Shown: piece by piece, positions 54,152 through 63,515 of the stretch
Numbering within the stretch: the stretch's first letter is position 1
How the letters are laid out: each line of letters begins with the position of its first letter
Translations under genes and position numbers: made by a program
From: Rikenellaceae bacterium
GTDB lineage: Bacteria > Bacteroidota > Bacteroidia > Bacteroidales > Rikenellaceae
Assembly (NCBI GenBank): GCA_902363575.1
Contig: CABJAJ010000001.1
Coordinates: forward strand, 753,769 to 817,768
Reading direction: 5' to 3'
DNA length: 64,000 bases
Notes under the pieces: generated by a model
Seen by the model: the letters and a program-made list of their open reading frames with translations, nothing else
The model's database searches: none
What the model was told of the DNA's origin: nothing

Positions 54152-55990
54152 ATGCCTCCCATCGAACTGCTCGCTCCGGCCAAAGACTATGCTGCGGCCG
54201 TTGCCGCCGTGGATTGCGGCGCCGACGCCCTCTACATCGGGGGCGCGAAGTTTGGGGCGCGGCAGGCCGCCGGCAACAGCACGGAGCAGATCGCCCGCGT
54301 GACGGAGTACGCTCACCGCTTCGGCGTGCGGGTGCATGCGACCCTCAACACGCTTCTGTTCGACGACGAACTGGAGGAGGCCGAGAGGCAGGCCCGCGAG
54401 CTGCTCGCCGCGGGCGTCGATGCCCTGATCGTGCAGGACATGGCTTACCTGCGGATGAACCTCGGTGCGGAGCTGCACGCCTCGACGCAGGTGTGCAACA
54501 CCTCGCCCGCCGAGGCCGCCTTTCTCAGCCGGTGCGGATTCGCCCGCATCATCCTCGAACGGGCCCTCTCGCTCGAGGAGATTTGCCGTATCCGACAGGC
54601 GACCGACGCCGAACTGGAGTGCTTCGTGCACGGAGCGATCTGCGTGGGATACAGCGGCCGATGCTTCCTCTCCCGCTCCACGGGCAGCCGCAGCGGGAAC
54701 CGGGGCGCCTGCTCCCAGCCCTGCCGCCTGCCCTATGATTTGCAGGACGCGGCGGGGCGCACCCTCTTGCGGGGCAAACACCTGCTTTCGGTGCGCGACC
54801 TGAACCTCTCGGCCCGGCTGGGGGAGCTGCTCGACGCCGGGGTGAGTTCGTTCAAAATCGAGGGGCGACTGAAGGACATCAATTATATCCGCAACGTGGT
54901 GAGCCACTACCGCCGTGAGCTGGATCGGGCTCTGGCCGAGCGGCCGGCTCTTTCGCGTGCTTCCGCGGGGGTGAGCCGAACGGATTTCAGGCCCGATCCG
55001 GCCAAGAGCTTCACGCGGGGCGACACCGAATATTTCCTCGACGGGCGCTGCCGGGGTGTCGCTTCGTTCGACACCCCCAAGTCCGTGGGCGAATACCTCG
55101 GGCGGGTCGCGCAGGCCGATGGCCGGACTTTCCGGCTCGATAGGCCATGCGATGCGGCGCCGGGCGACGGGCTTTGCTTCCTGACCAGCGAGGGGCTTTG
55201 CGGCACCAATGTAAACGCCGTCGAAGGCGACCGCCTCGTTCCGAACCGCATGGAAGGGATCGGCCCGGGTACGGCGGTCTATCGCAATTTCGACCGCCGG
55301 TTCACGCTCCTGCTCGAACGGAGCCGCACACGACGGGTGATTCCCGCGTCGGCGGAGGTAACGGCCGGGCCCGAAGGGGTGCGGATGCTTTTCCGGGATT
55401 GCGAGGGGGTGATGGCCGAGGTGTCGCGCGTCCTGCCGCTCGAACCGGCGGCACAGCCCGAGCGGATGGCGGCGACGATCCGCCGGCAGGTCGCACGCAG
55501 CGGGGATACGCCGTTCGAGATCGGGGAGGTACGGCCCGGCGACGGCGCATGGTTCGTGCCGGCCGGCGTGTTGAACGACCTGCGGCGGGAGGGGTTGGAG
55601 CTGCTGCTGCGCCGGCGGCTGGACAGGCCCCGGCCGCACCGTATCCTGCCCGAAGACCCGGCGGCACGTTGTCCCCGGACGCGGCTTACGGCCGAGGAGA
55701 ACGTAACCAACGCCCTGGCGGAGCGTTTCTACCGCGACCACGGAGTCGCGGAGATCGAACGCGGCCTCGACCTCGCGGCCTCGACCGCCGGATGTCGGGT
55801 GATGCGTTCGGCCTACTGCATCCGCCGCGAAATCGGCGCCTGCCTGCGGGAACGACCCGCCGAAGGGGGCGACCTGTTCCTTGTACGGGGCCGATGCCGT
55901 TACCGTCTGCTCTTCGACTGCGAACGCTGTGAAATGAGCCTGATCGATGCGGGCGGAAAAGCCCCCGTGGACGCGCATAAAACCGACTGA
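54152..55990 (+). CDS. peptidase U32 family protein (TrhP/RlhA-like)
   Basis: 612 aa. The TIM-barrel N-terminus reads IELLAPAKDYAAAVAAVDCGADALYIGG, and the U32 signature region has FVHGAICVGYSGRCFLS with GACSQPCR. Cysteines here and in the C-terminal domain (DCERCEMSLI) could hold an Fe-S cluster. Members called peptidases include TrhP (tRNA hydroxylation) and RlhA (23S rRNA hydroxylation), so an RNA hydroxylase role is at least as likely as proteolysis. The next gene, a methyltransferase, starts 1 nt after the stop. Confidence 0.9.
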   Translation: MPPIELLAPAKDYAAAVAAVDCGADALYIGGAKFGARQAAGNSTEQIARVTEYAHRFGVRVHATLNTLLFDDELEEAERQARELLAAGVDALIVQDMAYLRMNLGAELHASTQVCNTSPAEAAFLSRCGFARIILERALSLEEICRIRQATDAELECFVHGAICVGYSGRCFLSRSTGSRSGNRGACSQPCRLPYDLQDAAGRTLLRGKHLLSVRDLNLSARLGELLDAGVSSFKIEGRLKDINYIRNVVSHYRRELDRALAERPALSRASAGVSRTDFRPDPAKSFTRGDTEYFLDGRCRGVASFDTPKSVGEYLGRVAQADGRTFRLDRPCDAAPGDGLCFLTSEGLCGTNVNAVEGDRLVPNRMEGIGPGTAVYRNFDRRFTLLLERSRTRRVIPASAEVTAGPEGVRMLFRDCEGVMAEVSRVLPLEPAAQPERMAATIRRQVARSGDTPFEIGEVRPGDGAWFVPAGVLNDLRREGLELLLRRRLDRPRPHRILPEDPAARCPRTRLTAEENVTNALAERFYRDHGVAEIERGLDLAASTAGCRVMRSAYCIRREIGACLRERPAEGGDLFLVRGRCRYRLLFDCERCEMSLIDAGGKAPVDAHKTD

Positions 55991-55991
55991 C

Positions 55992-56876
55992 ATGCTGGAA
56001 ACCCTGACCCCCCGTTTCGGGGATTACGAACTCATCGACTCGGGCGACTTCGAGAAGCTCGAACGGTTCGGCGACCGCTGCACGCGCCGTCCCGAGCCCC
56101 AGGCCGTGTGGCGCAAGAACCTTGAGGATGCGGAGTGGGCGCGGCTGGCCGACGCCTCTTTCCTGCGCGACAGGCGCAGCGACGAGCGGGGCGAATGGCG
56201 GCTGCGGCCCGGGATGCCGGAACGGTGGACGGTGCAGTACGCCTACCGCGAGATGCGGATCCGTATGCGGCTGGGGCTCACTTCTTTCAAACACGTGGGC
56301 CTCTTCCCCGAACAGGCCGCCAACTGGGAATTCATCTACGACAACTGCCTGCGGCTGCGCAGGGGGGACGCTGCGCCTCGGGTGCTCAATCTCTTCGCCT
56401 ACACGGGTGGCGCGACCCTTGCGGCACGGGCTGCCGGTGCCGACGTGACGCACGTCGATTCCGTGAAACAGGTGGTGACGTGGGCCCGCGAAAACATGGA
56501 GGCGAGCGGCCTTGCGGGGGTGCGGTGGATCGTGGAGGATGCGATGCGTTTTGTGGAGCGGGAGGCGCGGCGCGGCAACGTGTACGACGGGATCATCCTC
56601 GATCCGCCGGCTTACGGACGCGGTGCCGACGGGGAGAAATGGGTGCTCGAGCAGGGAATCGGCCCGATGCTCGACCGCTGTGCGCGGCTCCTCTCCCCGC
56701 GAGGGGCTTTTCTGGTGTTCAACCTCTATTCGATGGGGCTCTCCGCTTTGGTGGCCCGCACAGCCGTGCGGCAGGCTTTCGGCGTGCCGGGCGAAGAATC
56801 CTACGGGGAGCTCTGCTTCGGCGACCGCAGCGGCAAGCAGCTTCCTTTGGGTACCTACTACCGCTTCGTGCGGTAG
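55992..56876 (+). CDS. class I SAM-dependent methyltransferase (RlmI/COG1092-like)
   Basis: 294 aa. The core shows VLNLFAYTGGATLAARAAGADVTHVDSVK (about 134-162) for SAM binding and DGIILDPPAYGRG (near 201-213), the DPPxY motif of nucleic-acid base methyltransferases. COG1092 relatives methylate rRNA cytosines. The close coupling to the U32 gene suggests both modify RNA. A short hairpin (GGCGGG / CCCGCC near 56901-56927) separates it from the convergent chrA. Confidence 0.9.
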   Translation: MLETLTPRFGDYELIDSGDFEKLERFGDRCTRRPEPQAVWRKNLEDAEWARLADASFLRDRRSDERGEWRLRPGMPERWTVQYAYREMRIRMRLGLTSFKHVGLFPEQAANWEFIYDNCLRLRRGDAAPRVLNLFAYTGGATLAARAAGADVTHVDSVKQVVTWARENMEASGLAGVRWIVEDAMRFVEREARRGNVYDGIILDPPAYGRGADGEKWVLEQGIGPMLDRCARLLSPRGAFLVFNLYSMGLSALVARTAVRQAFGVPGEESYGELCFGDRSGKQLPLGTYYRFVR

Positions 56877-56934
56877 TGCGGAGGCTGTGACGTTTGAAAT
56901 GGCGGGTCGGCTTTGTTGTCGGCCCGCCTGCCGT

Positions 56935-57510
56935 TTACAATACGGAGGGAAGGTAGTAGATGGCGATGCCGGCGCCCGCCGAGGCGACGATCAGCAGAAT
57001 CGGATTGATCCTGCGCAGCGTGCCGGCGAAGACGGCGCCGAACAGCAGCCAGCTCCAGCCGTCGATAAAACTATTGTCGGCGGGATCGCGCGGGAAGATC
57101 AGGAGCAGGGCCGCCGCCGCGATCATGCCGATCACTACGGGGCGCATGCCGTTCATGGCGCCCGCGACCAGCCGGTTCCCCTTGAGCCGCAGGAAAAAGC
57201 GCGTCACGAGCATCATGATCGTGAGTGCCGGCAGGCAGACGGCGAAAGTGGCGAGCAGCGCACCCACGATGCCCAGGGCCGTTCCCCCCGCCTGGCTGCC
57301 GACGTGGTAGCCCACATAGGTTGCCGAGTTGATGGCGATGGGGCCGGGCGTGATCTGCGAGATGGCCACGATGTCGGCGAATTCCGAGCCTGTCATCCAG
57401 CCGTGCTGCACGACCACTTCGTTCTGGATGAGCGACAGCATGGCATAGCCGCCGCCGAATCCGAAGAATCCGATCTTGAGGTAGCTGAGGAAAAGTTGCC
57501 AGAGGATCAT
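56935..57510 (-). CDS. chrA: chromate transporter, second half-size ChrA subunit
   Basis: 191-aa membrane protein with one CHR domain: YLKIGFFGFGGGYAMLSLIQNEVV near the N-terminus and ITPGPIAINSATYVGY near 53-68. Half-size ChrA proteins come in pairs that form one heterodimeric anion (chromate/sulfate-like) transporter. Its ATG overlaps the stop of the first subunit by 4 nt (ATGA), so translation is coupled. Confidence 0.92.
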   Translation of the reverse strand: MILWQLFLSYLKIGFFGFGGGYAMLSLIQNEVVVQHGWMTGSEFADIVAISQITPGPIAINSATYVGYHVGSQAGGTALGIVGALLATFAVCLPALTIMMLVTRFFLRLKGNRLVAGAMNGMRPVVIGMIAAAALLLIFPRDPADNSFIDGWSWLLFGAVFAGTLRRINPILLIVASAGAGIAIYYLPSVL

Positions 57511-58049
57511 GGGCGGAGTTTGCGGATGTTGGCGAGTTCCCACAGGATGCCGCCTGCAGCGCCCGCCAGGATGACGTAGATGGGGGAGAGGTCGAGCAGC
57601 CAGATGGCCAGCGCCGAGGCTGCGGCGACGAGCATCAGGGCCCGGTGCATTCCGCGTCCCAGCGAGAACACCGGAGCGAGGATCAGGGCGACCACGGCGG
57701 GGCGCATCCCCCGGAAAGCGGCGTCCACGACGGGATTGCGGCGGATGTCGGCGAAATAGACTGCGATCACAAGGATGATCGCGAACGAAGGGACCACCAC
57801 GCCGAGCACCGAGGCCACGGCGCCGGCATAGCCCCTGATTTTGTAGCCGACGAAAACCGACGTGTTGAGCGAGATCGGTCCCGGCGCCGATTGGGCTACG
57901 GTGAGCAGGTCGAGGAATTCCTGCGCGGGAATCCACCCCTTGCGGTCGGTCACCTCGCGCTGGATCAGCGGAATCATGGCATAGCCGCCGCCGAAGGTGA
58001 AAACCCCGATTTTGAAGAACGACCAGAAGAGCTCCAGCAGCGGTCTCAT
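57507..58049 (-). CDS. chrA: chromate transporter, first half-size ChrA subunit
   Basis: 180-aa membrane protein with one CHR domain: FFKIGVFTFGGGYAMIPLIQREVT and SAPGPISLNTSVFVGY. It is the partner of the following half-size ChrA. Its ATG overlaps the rsmE stop by 4 nt and its stop overlaps the next start, so the three genes form a tightly coupled operon. Confidence 0.92.
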   Translation of the reverse strand: MRPLLELFWSFFKIGVFTFGGGYAMIPLIQREVTDRKGWIPAQEFLDLLTVAQSAPGPISLNTSVFVGYKIRGYAGAVASVLGVVVPSFAIILVIAVYFADIRRNPVVDAAFRGMRPAVVALILAPVFSLGRGMHRALMLVAAASALAIWLLDLSPIYVILAGAAGGILWELANIRKLRP

Positions 58050-58768
58050 CGCCTCGGTGCGTTATGTACCGAGACCATCACCGCGGCGGCGACGGCGGCC
58101 GTCTCGGTGCGGAGCCGCTGGGTGCCGAGGGTCACTTCCCGGAAGCCGTGCCGGAGTGCGAGGTCGATTTCTGCGGGGGTGAAATCCCCCTCGGGGCCGA
58201 TGAGAACGAGCACTTCGCCACCCTGGGGAAGCAGGTCGGGCAGGTAGGTCTTGCCCTCCTGTGAGCGGGCTTCGTCGCAGTGGGCGATCAGCTTCAGTCC
58301 CGCGAAAGGCTCGCCGACCAACGCCTCGAACGGGGTCATCTCCCTCAGTCGGGGGTGGTAGGCCTTGAGCGACTGTTTGACGGCCGAGGTGATTACCTTC
58401 GTTTCGCGGTCGGCTTTGATCGTCCGGCGTTCGCTGCGGGCCGTCTCGAGGGGTACGATCGTGCCGATCCCCACCTCGGTGGCCTTTTCCATGAACCACT
58501 CGAAGCGCTCGATCTGCTTGGTCGGGGCGACGGCGAGGGTCAGATCGTAAGGGAGTTTCCCGTATTCGCGTTCGACGGCGCAGACGCGGACCGTGCAGCG
58601 GCGCGGGTCGTCCTCCTCGATGCGGCAGGTGAAGAGGTTTCCCCGTCCGTCGGTGATGTGGAGCCGGTCGCCCCGGCCCAGCCGCAGCACCCGCACGCAA
58701 TGTTTCGACTCCTGTTCCTCCAGCGTGTAGTCGGGACCGGTTATGTCGGGGGCATAAAAGAGTTGCAT
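58046..58768 (-). CDS. rsmE: 16S rRNA (uracil-1498-N3)-methyltransferase RsmE
   Basis: 240-aa SPOUT methyltransferase that modifies U1498 in the decoding region of 16S rRNA. The N-terminal PUA-like domain has HCVRVLRLGRGDRLHITDG (about 23-41). The knot domain has KQIERFEWFMEKATEVGI, then LIGPEGDFTPAEID and LGTQRLRTETAAVAA. The start at 58768 (MQLFYAPDI) is the family start. First gene of rsmE-chrA-chrA. Confidence 0.94.
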   Translation of the reverse strand: MQLFYAPDITGPDYTLEEQESKHCVRVLRLGRGDRLHITDGRGNLFTCRIEEDDPRRCTVRVCAVEREYGKLPYDLTLAVAPTKQIERFEWFMEKATEVGIGTIVPLETARSERRTIKADRETKVITSAVKQSLKAYHPRLREMTPFEALVGEPFAGLKLIAHCDEARSQEGKTYLPDLLPQGGEVLVLIGPEGDFTPAEIDLALRHGFREVTLGTQRLRTETAAVAAAVMVSVHNAPRR

Positions 58769-58781
58769 TCCTAAAAATATA

Positions 58782-58799
58782 TTATCTTTGCAAAGATAA
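58782..58799. promoter_or_regulatory. palindromic divergent promoter core for rsmE and M3 peptidase
   Basis: TTATCTTTG-CAAAGATAA is a perfect 18-bp palindrome holding a TATCTTTG box on each strand (plus 58783-58790, minus 58791-58798). The plus box has a TTG 17 nt upstream. Both genes start within 15-30 nt. Confidence 0.7.
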
Positions 58800-58820
58800 A
58801 CAAAAAACACCAAACCGAAA

Positions 58821-61070
58821 ATGAGACGATATTCGCTCATCCTGTTATCCGTATCGATTGCGTGTATGACGGCCTATTCCTGCAAATCCGAAAAGAAAGA
58901 GCGTCCCAATCCCTTCTTTGAAGCGTGGACGACACCCTATGGCGTGCCTCCGTTCGACCGGATTGCCGCCGAGCACTACCTGCCCGCTTTCGAGCGGGCG
59001 ATGGCCGTACAGGAGGCCGAGATCGACGCCATCGTTTCCGACAGGGACGAACCCGGCTTCCGGAACGTTATCGAGGCCTACGACGCTTCGGGGCAGATGC
59101 TTTCGGACGTCAGCAACGTCTTTTTCATGGTCGCCAGCGCACAACTCGACGACGACCTGGCCGCCGTCCGCGAGCAGGTCATGCCCCTCCTGGCCGCGCA
59201 CCGGGACAAAATCCTGCTCAACGAGGAGCTGTTCGGCAAAATCCGCAGCGTTTACGACCGCCGCGGCAGCCTGGAACTCGACCCGGTGCAGATGCGCCTG
59301 CTGGAAAAAACCTACCGTCGATTCGTGCGTGCCGGGGCGCTGCTCGACTCCGACGGGAAGGAGCGGCTGCGTGAAATCAACGAGGAGCTTTCGCGGCTGG
59401 GAGTCCGATTCGCCGACAACCTGCTGGCCGAGAACCGCGGCTTTACGCTCGAGCTGTCGGCCGGGGATTTGGACGGCCTGCCTTCGGGCGTGCGGGACGC
59501 GGCACGCGAGAAAGCCTCCGAAGCCGGACACAAGGACAAGTACTTTTTCACGCTCGACAAACCGAGCCTGATCCCTTTCCTGACCTATTCCAAACGCCGC
59601 GACCTGCGCGAGGAGCTTTATAAGGCCTACCTCAGCCGGGGCGACAACGGCAACGCGCACGACAACAACGATGTAATCAACGCGATGATCCGGCTCCGCA
59701 CCGAGAAAGCGAATCTGCTCGGATACGACTCCTATGCCGCCTATGTGACGGCCGACCAGATGGCCGGGACGCCCGAAGCGGTTTACCGCCTGCTGGACGA
59801 GGTGTGGGAACCTGCGCTCGACCGCGCACGCGAAGAGTTGAAGCAGATGGACGAACTGTTGCAGAAAGACGAGCCCGGGGCGGAGTTCGCTTCGTGGGAC
59901 TGGTGGTATTACGCCGAGAAGGTGCGTAAGCAGAACTATGCCCTCGACGAAGAGATGCTCAGGCCCTATTTTTCGCTCGAGAACGTGCGGGGCGGCATTT
60001 TCTTCCTCGCCAACCGGCTCTATGGCATTACGTTCCGTCCCATCGTGGTGCCCCTTTACAACCCGGAGTGCGAGGCCTACGAGGTGCTCGACGCCGACGA
60101 GACGCATCTGGGCGTGCTCTACTTCGATTTCTTCCCCCGCCAGGGCAAGGGCGGCGGCGCCTGGTGCGGCTATTTCCGCGAACAGCGCTACCGGGACGGT
60201 GAGCGTGAAGCTCCCGTGGTAGGCATCGTCGCCAATTTCACCCGCCCGACCGCCACGGCCCCTGCGCTGCTGAGTCTCGACGAGACCGAGACCCTCTTCC
60301 ACGAGTTCGGCCATGCGCTCCACTTCCTGTTCCACGACGTGAAATACCGGGGTCTCTCGGAGGTGGAGGGCGATTTCGTGGAGCTTCCCTCGCAAATCAT
60401 GGAGAACTGGGCGACCGAACCGCAGGTTTTGGCCGAGTATGCCGTGCATTACCGCACGAAGGAGGTGATTCCCGAGCAACTGGTTCGAAAAATCCGCAAC
60501 AGCGCCCTGTTCAACCAGGGATTCGCGACTACCGAGCTGGTGGCGGCGGCCCTTTCGGATATGGACATCCACTCGATCCGCCGTTACGAGCCGTTCAGCC
60601 CCGAAGCCTTCGAGGACAACGCACTGCGCCTGCAACGCGGGCTGATCCCCCAAATCGAGCCGCGCTATCGTTATCCCTATTTCAGCCATATTTTCGATGG
60701 CGACTACTCCGCCGGCTACTATTTCTACCTCTGGGCCGGGGTGCTCGACAAGGATGCGTTCGAGGCTTTCCGCCAAAGCGGTGACCTGTTCAACCGGCGG
60801 ATCGCCCGTGATTTCCGCTACAAGCTGCTCGCACGCGGCGGCGAGGCCGACGGCATGACCCTCTACCGCGATTTCCGGGGTGCCGACCCCGACAAAACGC
60901 CCCTGCTCCGCTCGCGCGGACTGTGGACGGAGCCCGAGCCGCAGCCGGAAGCCGATTCGCTGCGGCACGCGACCGATGCGGCGGAGCGCTCTGCCGATGT
61001 ACGCCCGGTCGTACGCTTCCGTAACGGGCCCGACGGCGTAAAAACCACGCGGCCGCGGCATAATAAATGA
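58821..61070 (+). CDS. M3 family metallopeptidase lipoprotein (Dcp/oligopeptidase type)
   Basis: 749-aa zinc peptidase. The N-terminus MRRYSLILLSVSIACMTAYSC is an SPII signal (Cys21), so it is membrane-anchored on the periplasmic or outer side. The helical M3 fold opens with PPFDRIAAEHYLPAFERAM. The active site is FHEFGHALH with the downstream Glu in the SEVEGDFVELPSQIMENW helix. It would act as a peptidyl dipeptidase or oligopeptidase. Residues after about 705 form an extra Arg/Asp/Glu-rich tail absent from the next paralogue. The next gene starts 20 nt later. Confidence 0.93.
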   Translation: MRRYSLILLSVSIACMTAYSCKSEKKERPNPFFEAWTTPYGVPPFDRIAAEHYLPAFERAMAVQEAEIDAIVSDRDEPGFRNVIEAYDASGQMLSDVSNVFFMVASAQLDDDLAAVREQVMPLLAAHRDKILLNEELFGKIRSVYDRRGSLELDPVQMRLLEKTYRRFVRAGALLDSDGKERLREINEELSRLGVRFADNLLAENRGFTLELSAGDLDGLPSGVRDAAREKASEAGHKDKYFFTLDKPSLIPFLTYSKRRDLREELYKAYLSRGDNGNAHDNNDVINAMIRLRTEKANLLGYDSYAAYVTADQMAGTPEAVYRLLDEVWEPALDRAREELKQMDELLQKDEPGAEFASWDWWYYAEKVRKQNYALDEEMLRPYFSLENVRGGIFFLANRLYGITFRPIVVPLYNPECEAYEVLDADETHLGVLYFDFFPRQGKGGGAWCGYFREQRYRDGEREAPVVGIVANFTRPTATAPALLSLDETETLFHEFGHALHFLFHDVKYRGLSEVEGDFVELPSQIMENWATEPQVLAEYAVHYRTKEVIPEQLVRKIRNSALFNQGFATTELVAAALSDMDIHSIRRYEPFSPEAFEDNALRLQRGLIPQIEPRYRYPYFSHIFDGDYSAGYYFYLWAGVLDKDAFEAFRQSGDLFNRRIARDFRYKLLARGGEADGMTLYRDFRGADPDKTPLLRSRGLWTEPEPQPEADSLRHATDAAERSADVRPVVRFRNGPDGVKTTRPRHNK

Positions 61071-61090
61071 CGAACCTAAAACGCTATACG

Positions 61091-63211
61091 ATGAAAAAAA
61101 CGTGTTTGTTTATGACTTTATCCCTTTTGACGGCCGCTGCCGCCGCCGGCACCCTGCCGACGCCCGCACTGCCCGAGGTCGATACCGCGAATCCCCTGCT
61201 GGGTGAATGGAACACCCCGCACGAAACCCCGCCTTTCGACCGGATCCGCCTTACGGATTACGAGCCGGCGTTCGACGCCGCCATCGCGGTGTCGCGTGCC
61301 GAGATCGATGCGATCGTGAACAATCCCGATGCGCCGACCTTCGAGAATACCATCGTGGCGCTCGAGCGACAGGGCTATTTGCTGGGGCGTATCAGCGGCA
61401 TCTTTTTCAACATGCTCGGAGCCGAAACCTCGGACGAGCTGCAGGAGATCGCCGTGCGGGTGCAACCCCGGCTGACGGAGCTCGAAAACGACATATCGCT
61501 CGATCCGGTGCTTTTCGCGCGGGTGAAAGCCGTCTATGACAATCCGGGCGACGGACTCTCGCAGGAGGACCGCAAGCTGCTGGAAGAGACTTACCGGAGT
61601 TTCACCCGCAACGGCGCCTCCCTTTCGGATGCCGACAAGGAGCTGTACCGCCGCTATACCACCGAGCTTTCGGACCTGACGCTCCGGTTCCAGAAGAATG
61701 TTTTGGCGGCGACCAACGCCTTTGTGCTCAACATCACCGACCCGGCACGCGTGGCCGAGCTTCCTGATTTTGTCCGCGAAGGGCTGGCCGAGGAGGCCCG
61801 CTCGCGCGGCGAGCAGGGGTGGACGGTGACGTTGCAGGCGCCGAGCTACGTGCCTTTCCTGACCTATTCGAGCCAGCGCGACCTCAAGGAGCAGCTTTGG
61901 AAAGCCTCCAACACGCGGGCCCTGGGCGGGGAGTACGACAACACCGCAATTCTCAAGCAGATCGCCAACCTCCGTCTGAAGATCGCCAACCTGCTCGGAT
62001 ACGAATGCTTTGCGGACTATGTGCTCGAGAAGCAGATGGCCGAAAAGACCGAGACGGTTAATGCTTTCCTCGCGGAGCTGCTCGAAAAGACCAAGACCTG
62101 GGCCGACCGGGATTACGCGACCGTCGCGGACTATGCCCGCAGCCTCGGGTTTGAGGGGACGCTCATGCCCTGGGACTGGGCCTATTACAGCGAGAAATAC
62201 AAGGACGAGAAATACGCCATGAGCGACGAGGTGGTCAAGCCCTACTTCAAACTCGAGAATGTCAAGAAAGGGGTCTTCATGCTCGCCGACAAACTCTATG
62301 GCCTCCATTTCACCGAGAATCGGGATATTCCGGTCTATCACCCCGACGTGACGGCTTACGAGGTGACCGACGAGCAGGGCGATTTCGTGGCGGTGCTCTA
62401 CCTCGACTTCTTCCCCCGCGCCTCCAAAACTGCAGGGGCCTGGATGACCGAATTCCGGGGTACGCGCATGGTCGATGGCCGGGAGACCCGTCCGCTTGTG
62501 TCGCTGGTGATGAACTTCACCAAGCCGACGGAGACGACCCCTTCGCTGCTTACCTTCGACGAGGTGGAGACCTTCCTCCACGAGTTCGGACACTCGCTCC
62601 ACGGGATGCTGGCTAAAGGTACGTATGAATCGCTGAACGGCACCAGCGTCTATCGCGACTTCGTGGAGCTCCCCTCGCAGATCATGGAAAATTGGGCGAC
62701 CGAAAAGGAGTTCCTCGACCTGTGGGCCGTGCATTACAAGACCGGCGAGCCGATCCCGGCCGAGATCGTGGAACGGATCGTCGCGGCGCAGAACTACCTG
62801 GCGGCCTATGCCAACGTGCGGCAGTTGTCGTTCGGCATGACCGACATGGCCTGGCATACGCTTCGTCAGCCCTACGAGGGCGACGTGGTGGCGTTCGAGC
62901 AGGCTTCGATGGCTCCCGCACAGGTGCTTCCCGTGGTCGATGGCACGGCGATGGCGCCCTCCTTCGGCCACATTTTCTCGGGCGGCTATGCGGCCGGGTA
63001 TTACGGGTACAAATGGTCGGAGGTGCTCGAGGCCGACGCCTTCTCGCTCTTCAAGGAGAAGGGGATTTTCAACCGCGAGGTTTCCATGGCGTTCCGCGAC
63101 AAGGTGCTGCGCAAGGGCGGCACGGAGCATCCGATGAAGCTGTATGTCGATTTCCGGGGACACAAGCCCGAAACCCGGGCGCTGATCGACAAGATGCAGT
63201 TGGGTAAGTAG
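61091..63211 (+). CDS. M3 family metallopeptidase, periplasmic (Dcp-like)
   Basis: 706-aa zinc peptidase, paralogue of the preceding gene. The start at 61091 gives the cleavable signal MKKTCLFMTLSLLTAAAAAG without lipobox; an ATG at 61067 overlapping the upstream stop was rejected because it would precede this signal. It has PPFDRIRLTDYEPAFDAAI, the active site LHEFGHSLH, and FVELPSQIMENW as in the paralogue. The closest known type is peptidyl-dipeptidase Dcp. It probably shares the upstream transcript and ends at the terminator at 63278-63314. Confidence 0.94.
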   Translation: MKKTCLFMTLSLLTAAAAAGTLPTPALPEVDTANPLLGEWNTPHETPPFDRIRLTDYEPAFDAAIAVSRAEIDAIVNNPDAPTFENTIVALERQGYLLGRISGIFFNMLGAETSDELQEIAVRVQPRLTELENDISLDPVLFARVKAVYDNPGDGLSQEDRKLLEETYRSFTRNGASLSDADKELYRRYTTELSDLTLRFQKNVLAATNAFVLNITDPARVAELPDFVREGLAEEARSRGEQGWTVTLQAPSYVPFLTYSSQRDLKEQLWKASNTRALGGEYDNTAILKQIANLRLKIANLLGYECFADYVLEKQMAEKTETVNAFLAELLEKTKTWADRDYATVADYARSLGFEGTLMPWDWAYYSEKYKDEKYAMSDEVVKPYFKLENVKKGVFMLADKLYGLHFTENRDIPVYHPDVTAYEVTDEQGDFVAVLYLDFFPRASKTAGAWMTEFRGTRMVDGRETRPLVSLVMNFTKPTETTPSLLTFDEVETFLHEFGHSLHGMLAKGTYESLNGTSVYRDFVELPSQIMENWATEKEFLDLWAVHYKTGEPIPAEIVERIVAAQNYLAAYANVRQLSFGMTDMAWHTLRQPYEGDVVAFEQASMAPAQVLPVVDGTAMAPSFGHIFSGGYAAGYYGYKWSEVLEADAFSLFKEKGIFNREVSMAFRDKVLRKGGTEHPMKLYVDFRGHKPETRALIDKMQLGK

Positions 63212-63277
63212 TAATAACCTGATCTGCTCCCGGTTGAGGTGTCCTGTGCGATTCAAGACCTGGCCGGATGGTAGCGC

Positions 63278-63314
63278 GAAGCCTCCCGCAATCCGCTTGC
63301 GGGAGGCTTTTTTT
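63278..63314 (+). terminator. strong intrinsic terminator of M3 peptidase operon
   Basis: A 13-bp stem AAGCCTCCCGCAA / TTGCGGGAGGCTT with a 5-nt loop and a run of eight T. Confidence 0.92.
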
Positions 63315-63417
63315 TGCGTCGTCCGAATGGAACGGTTTCCGTTGCGATTCGGTAAGGGATGCGCAAAGGCGTCGATCGGTGCATACCGGCCGGAATCCCC
63401 GTTGGCGAGGAAAGCGA

Positions 63418-63446
63418 AACCCGTCCGCTGATTAGGCGGACGGGTT
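63418..63446 (-). terminator. terminator of nucleoside permease gene
   Basis: An 11-bp stem AACCCGTCCGC / GCGGACGGGTT. On the minus strand it is followed by a T/C stretch, about 70 nt after the stop. Confidence 0.7.
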
Positions 63447-63515
63447 GGATGGTACGGGGGATTAAGGCCGGACCGGGAGAAGCGGTTGCCGCACGGAAAT
63501 GCGGCGGCGGGAAGG

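Noticed and set aside
61067..61090. Earlier ATG for the second M3 peptidase overlapping the upstream stop (ATGA)
   Set aside because: It would add eight residues before a typical MKK signal peptide; the ATG at 61091 is the more natural start.
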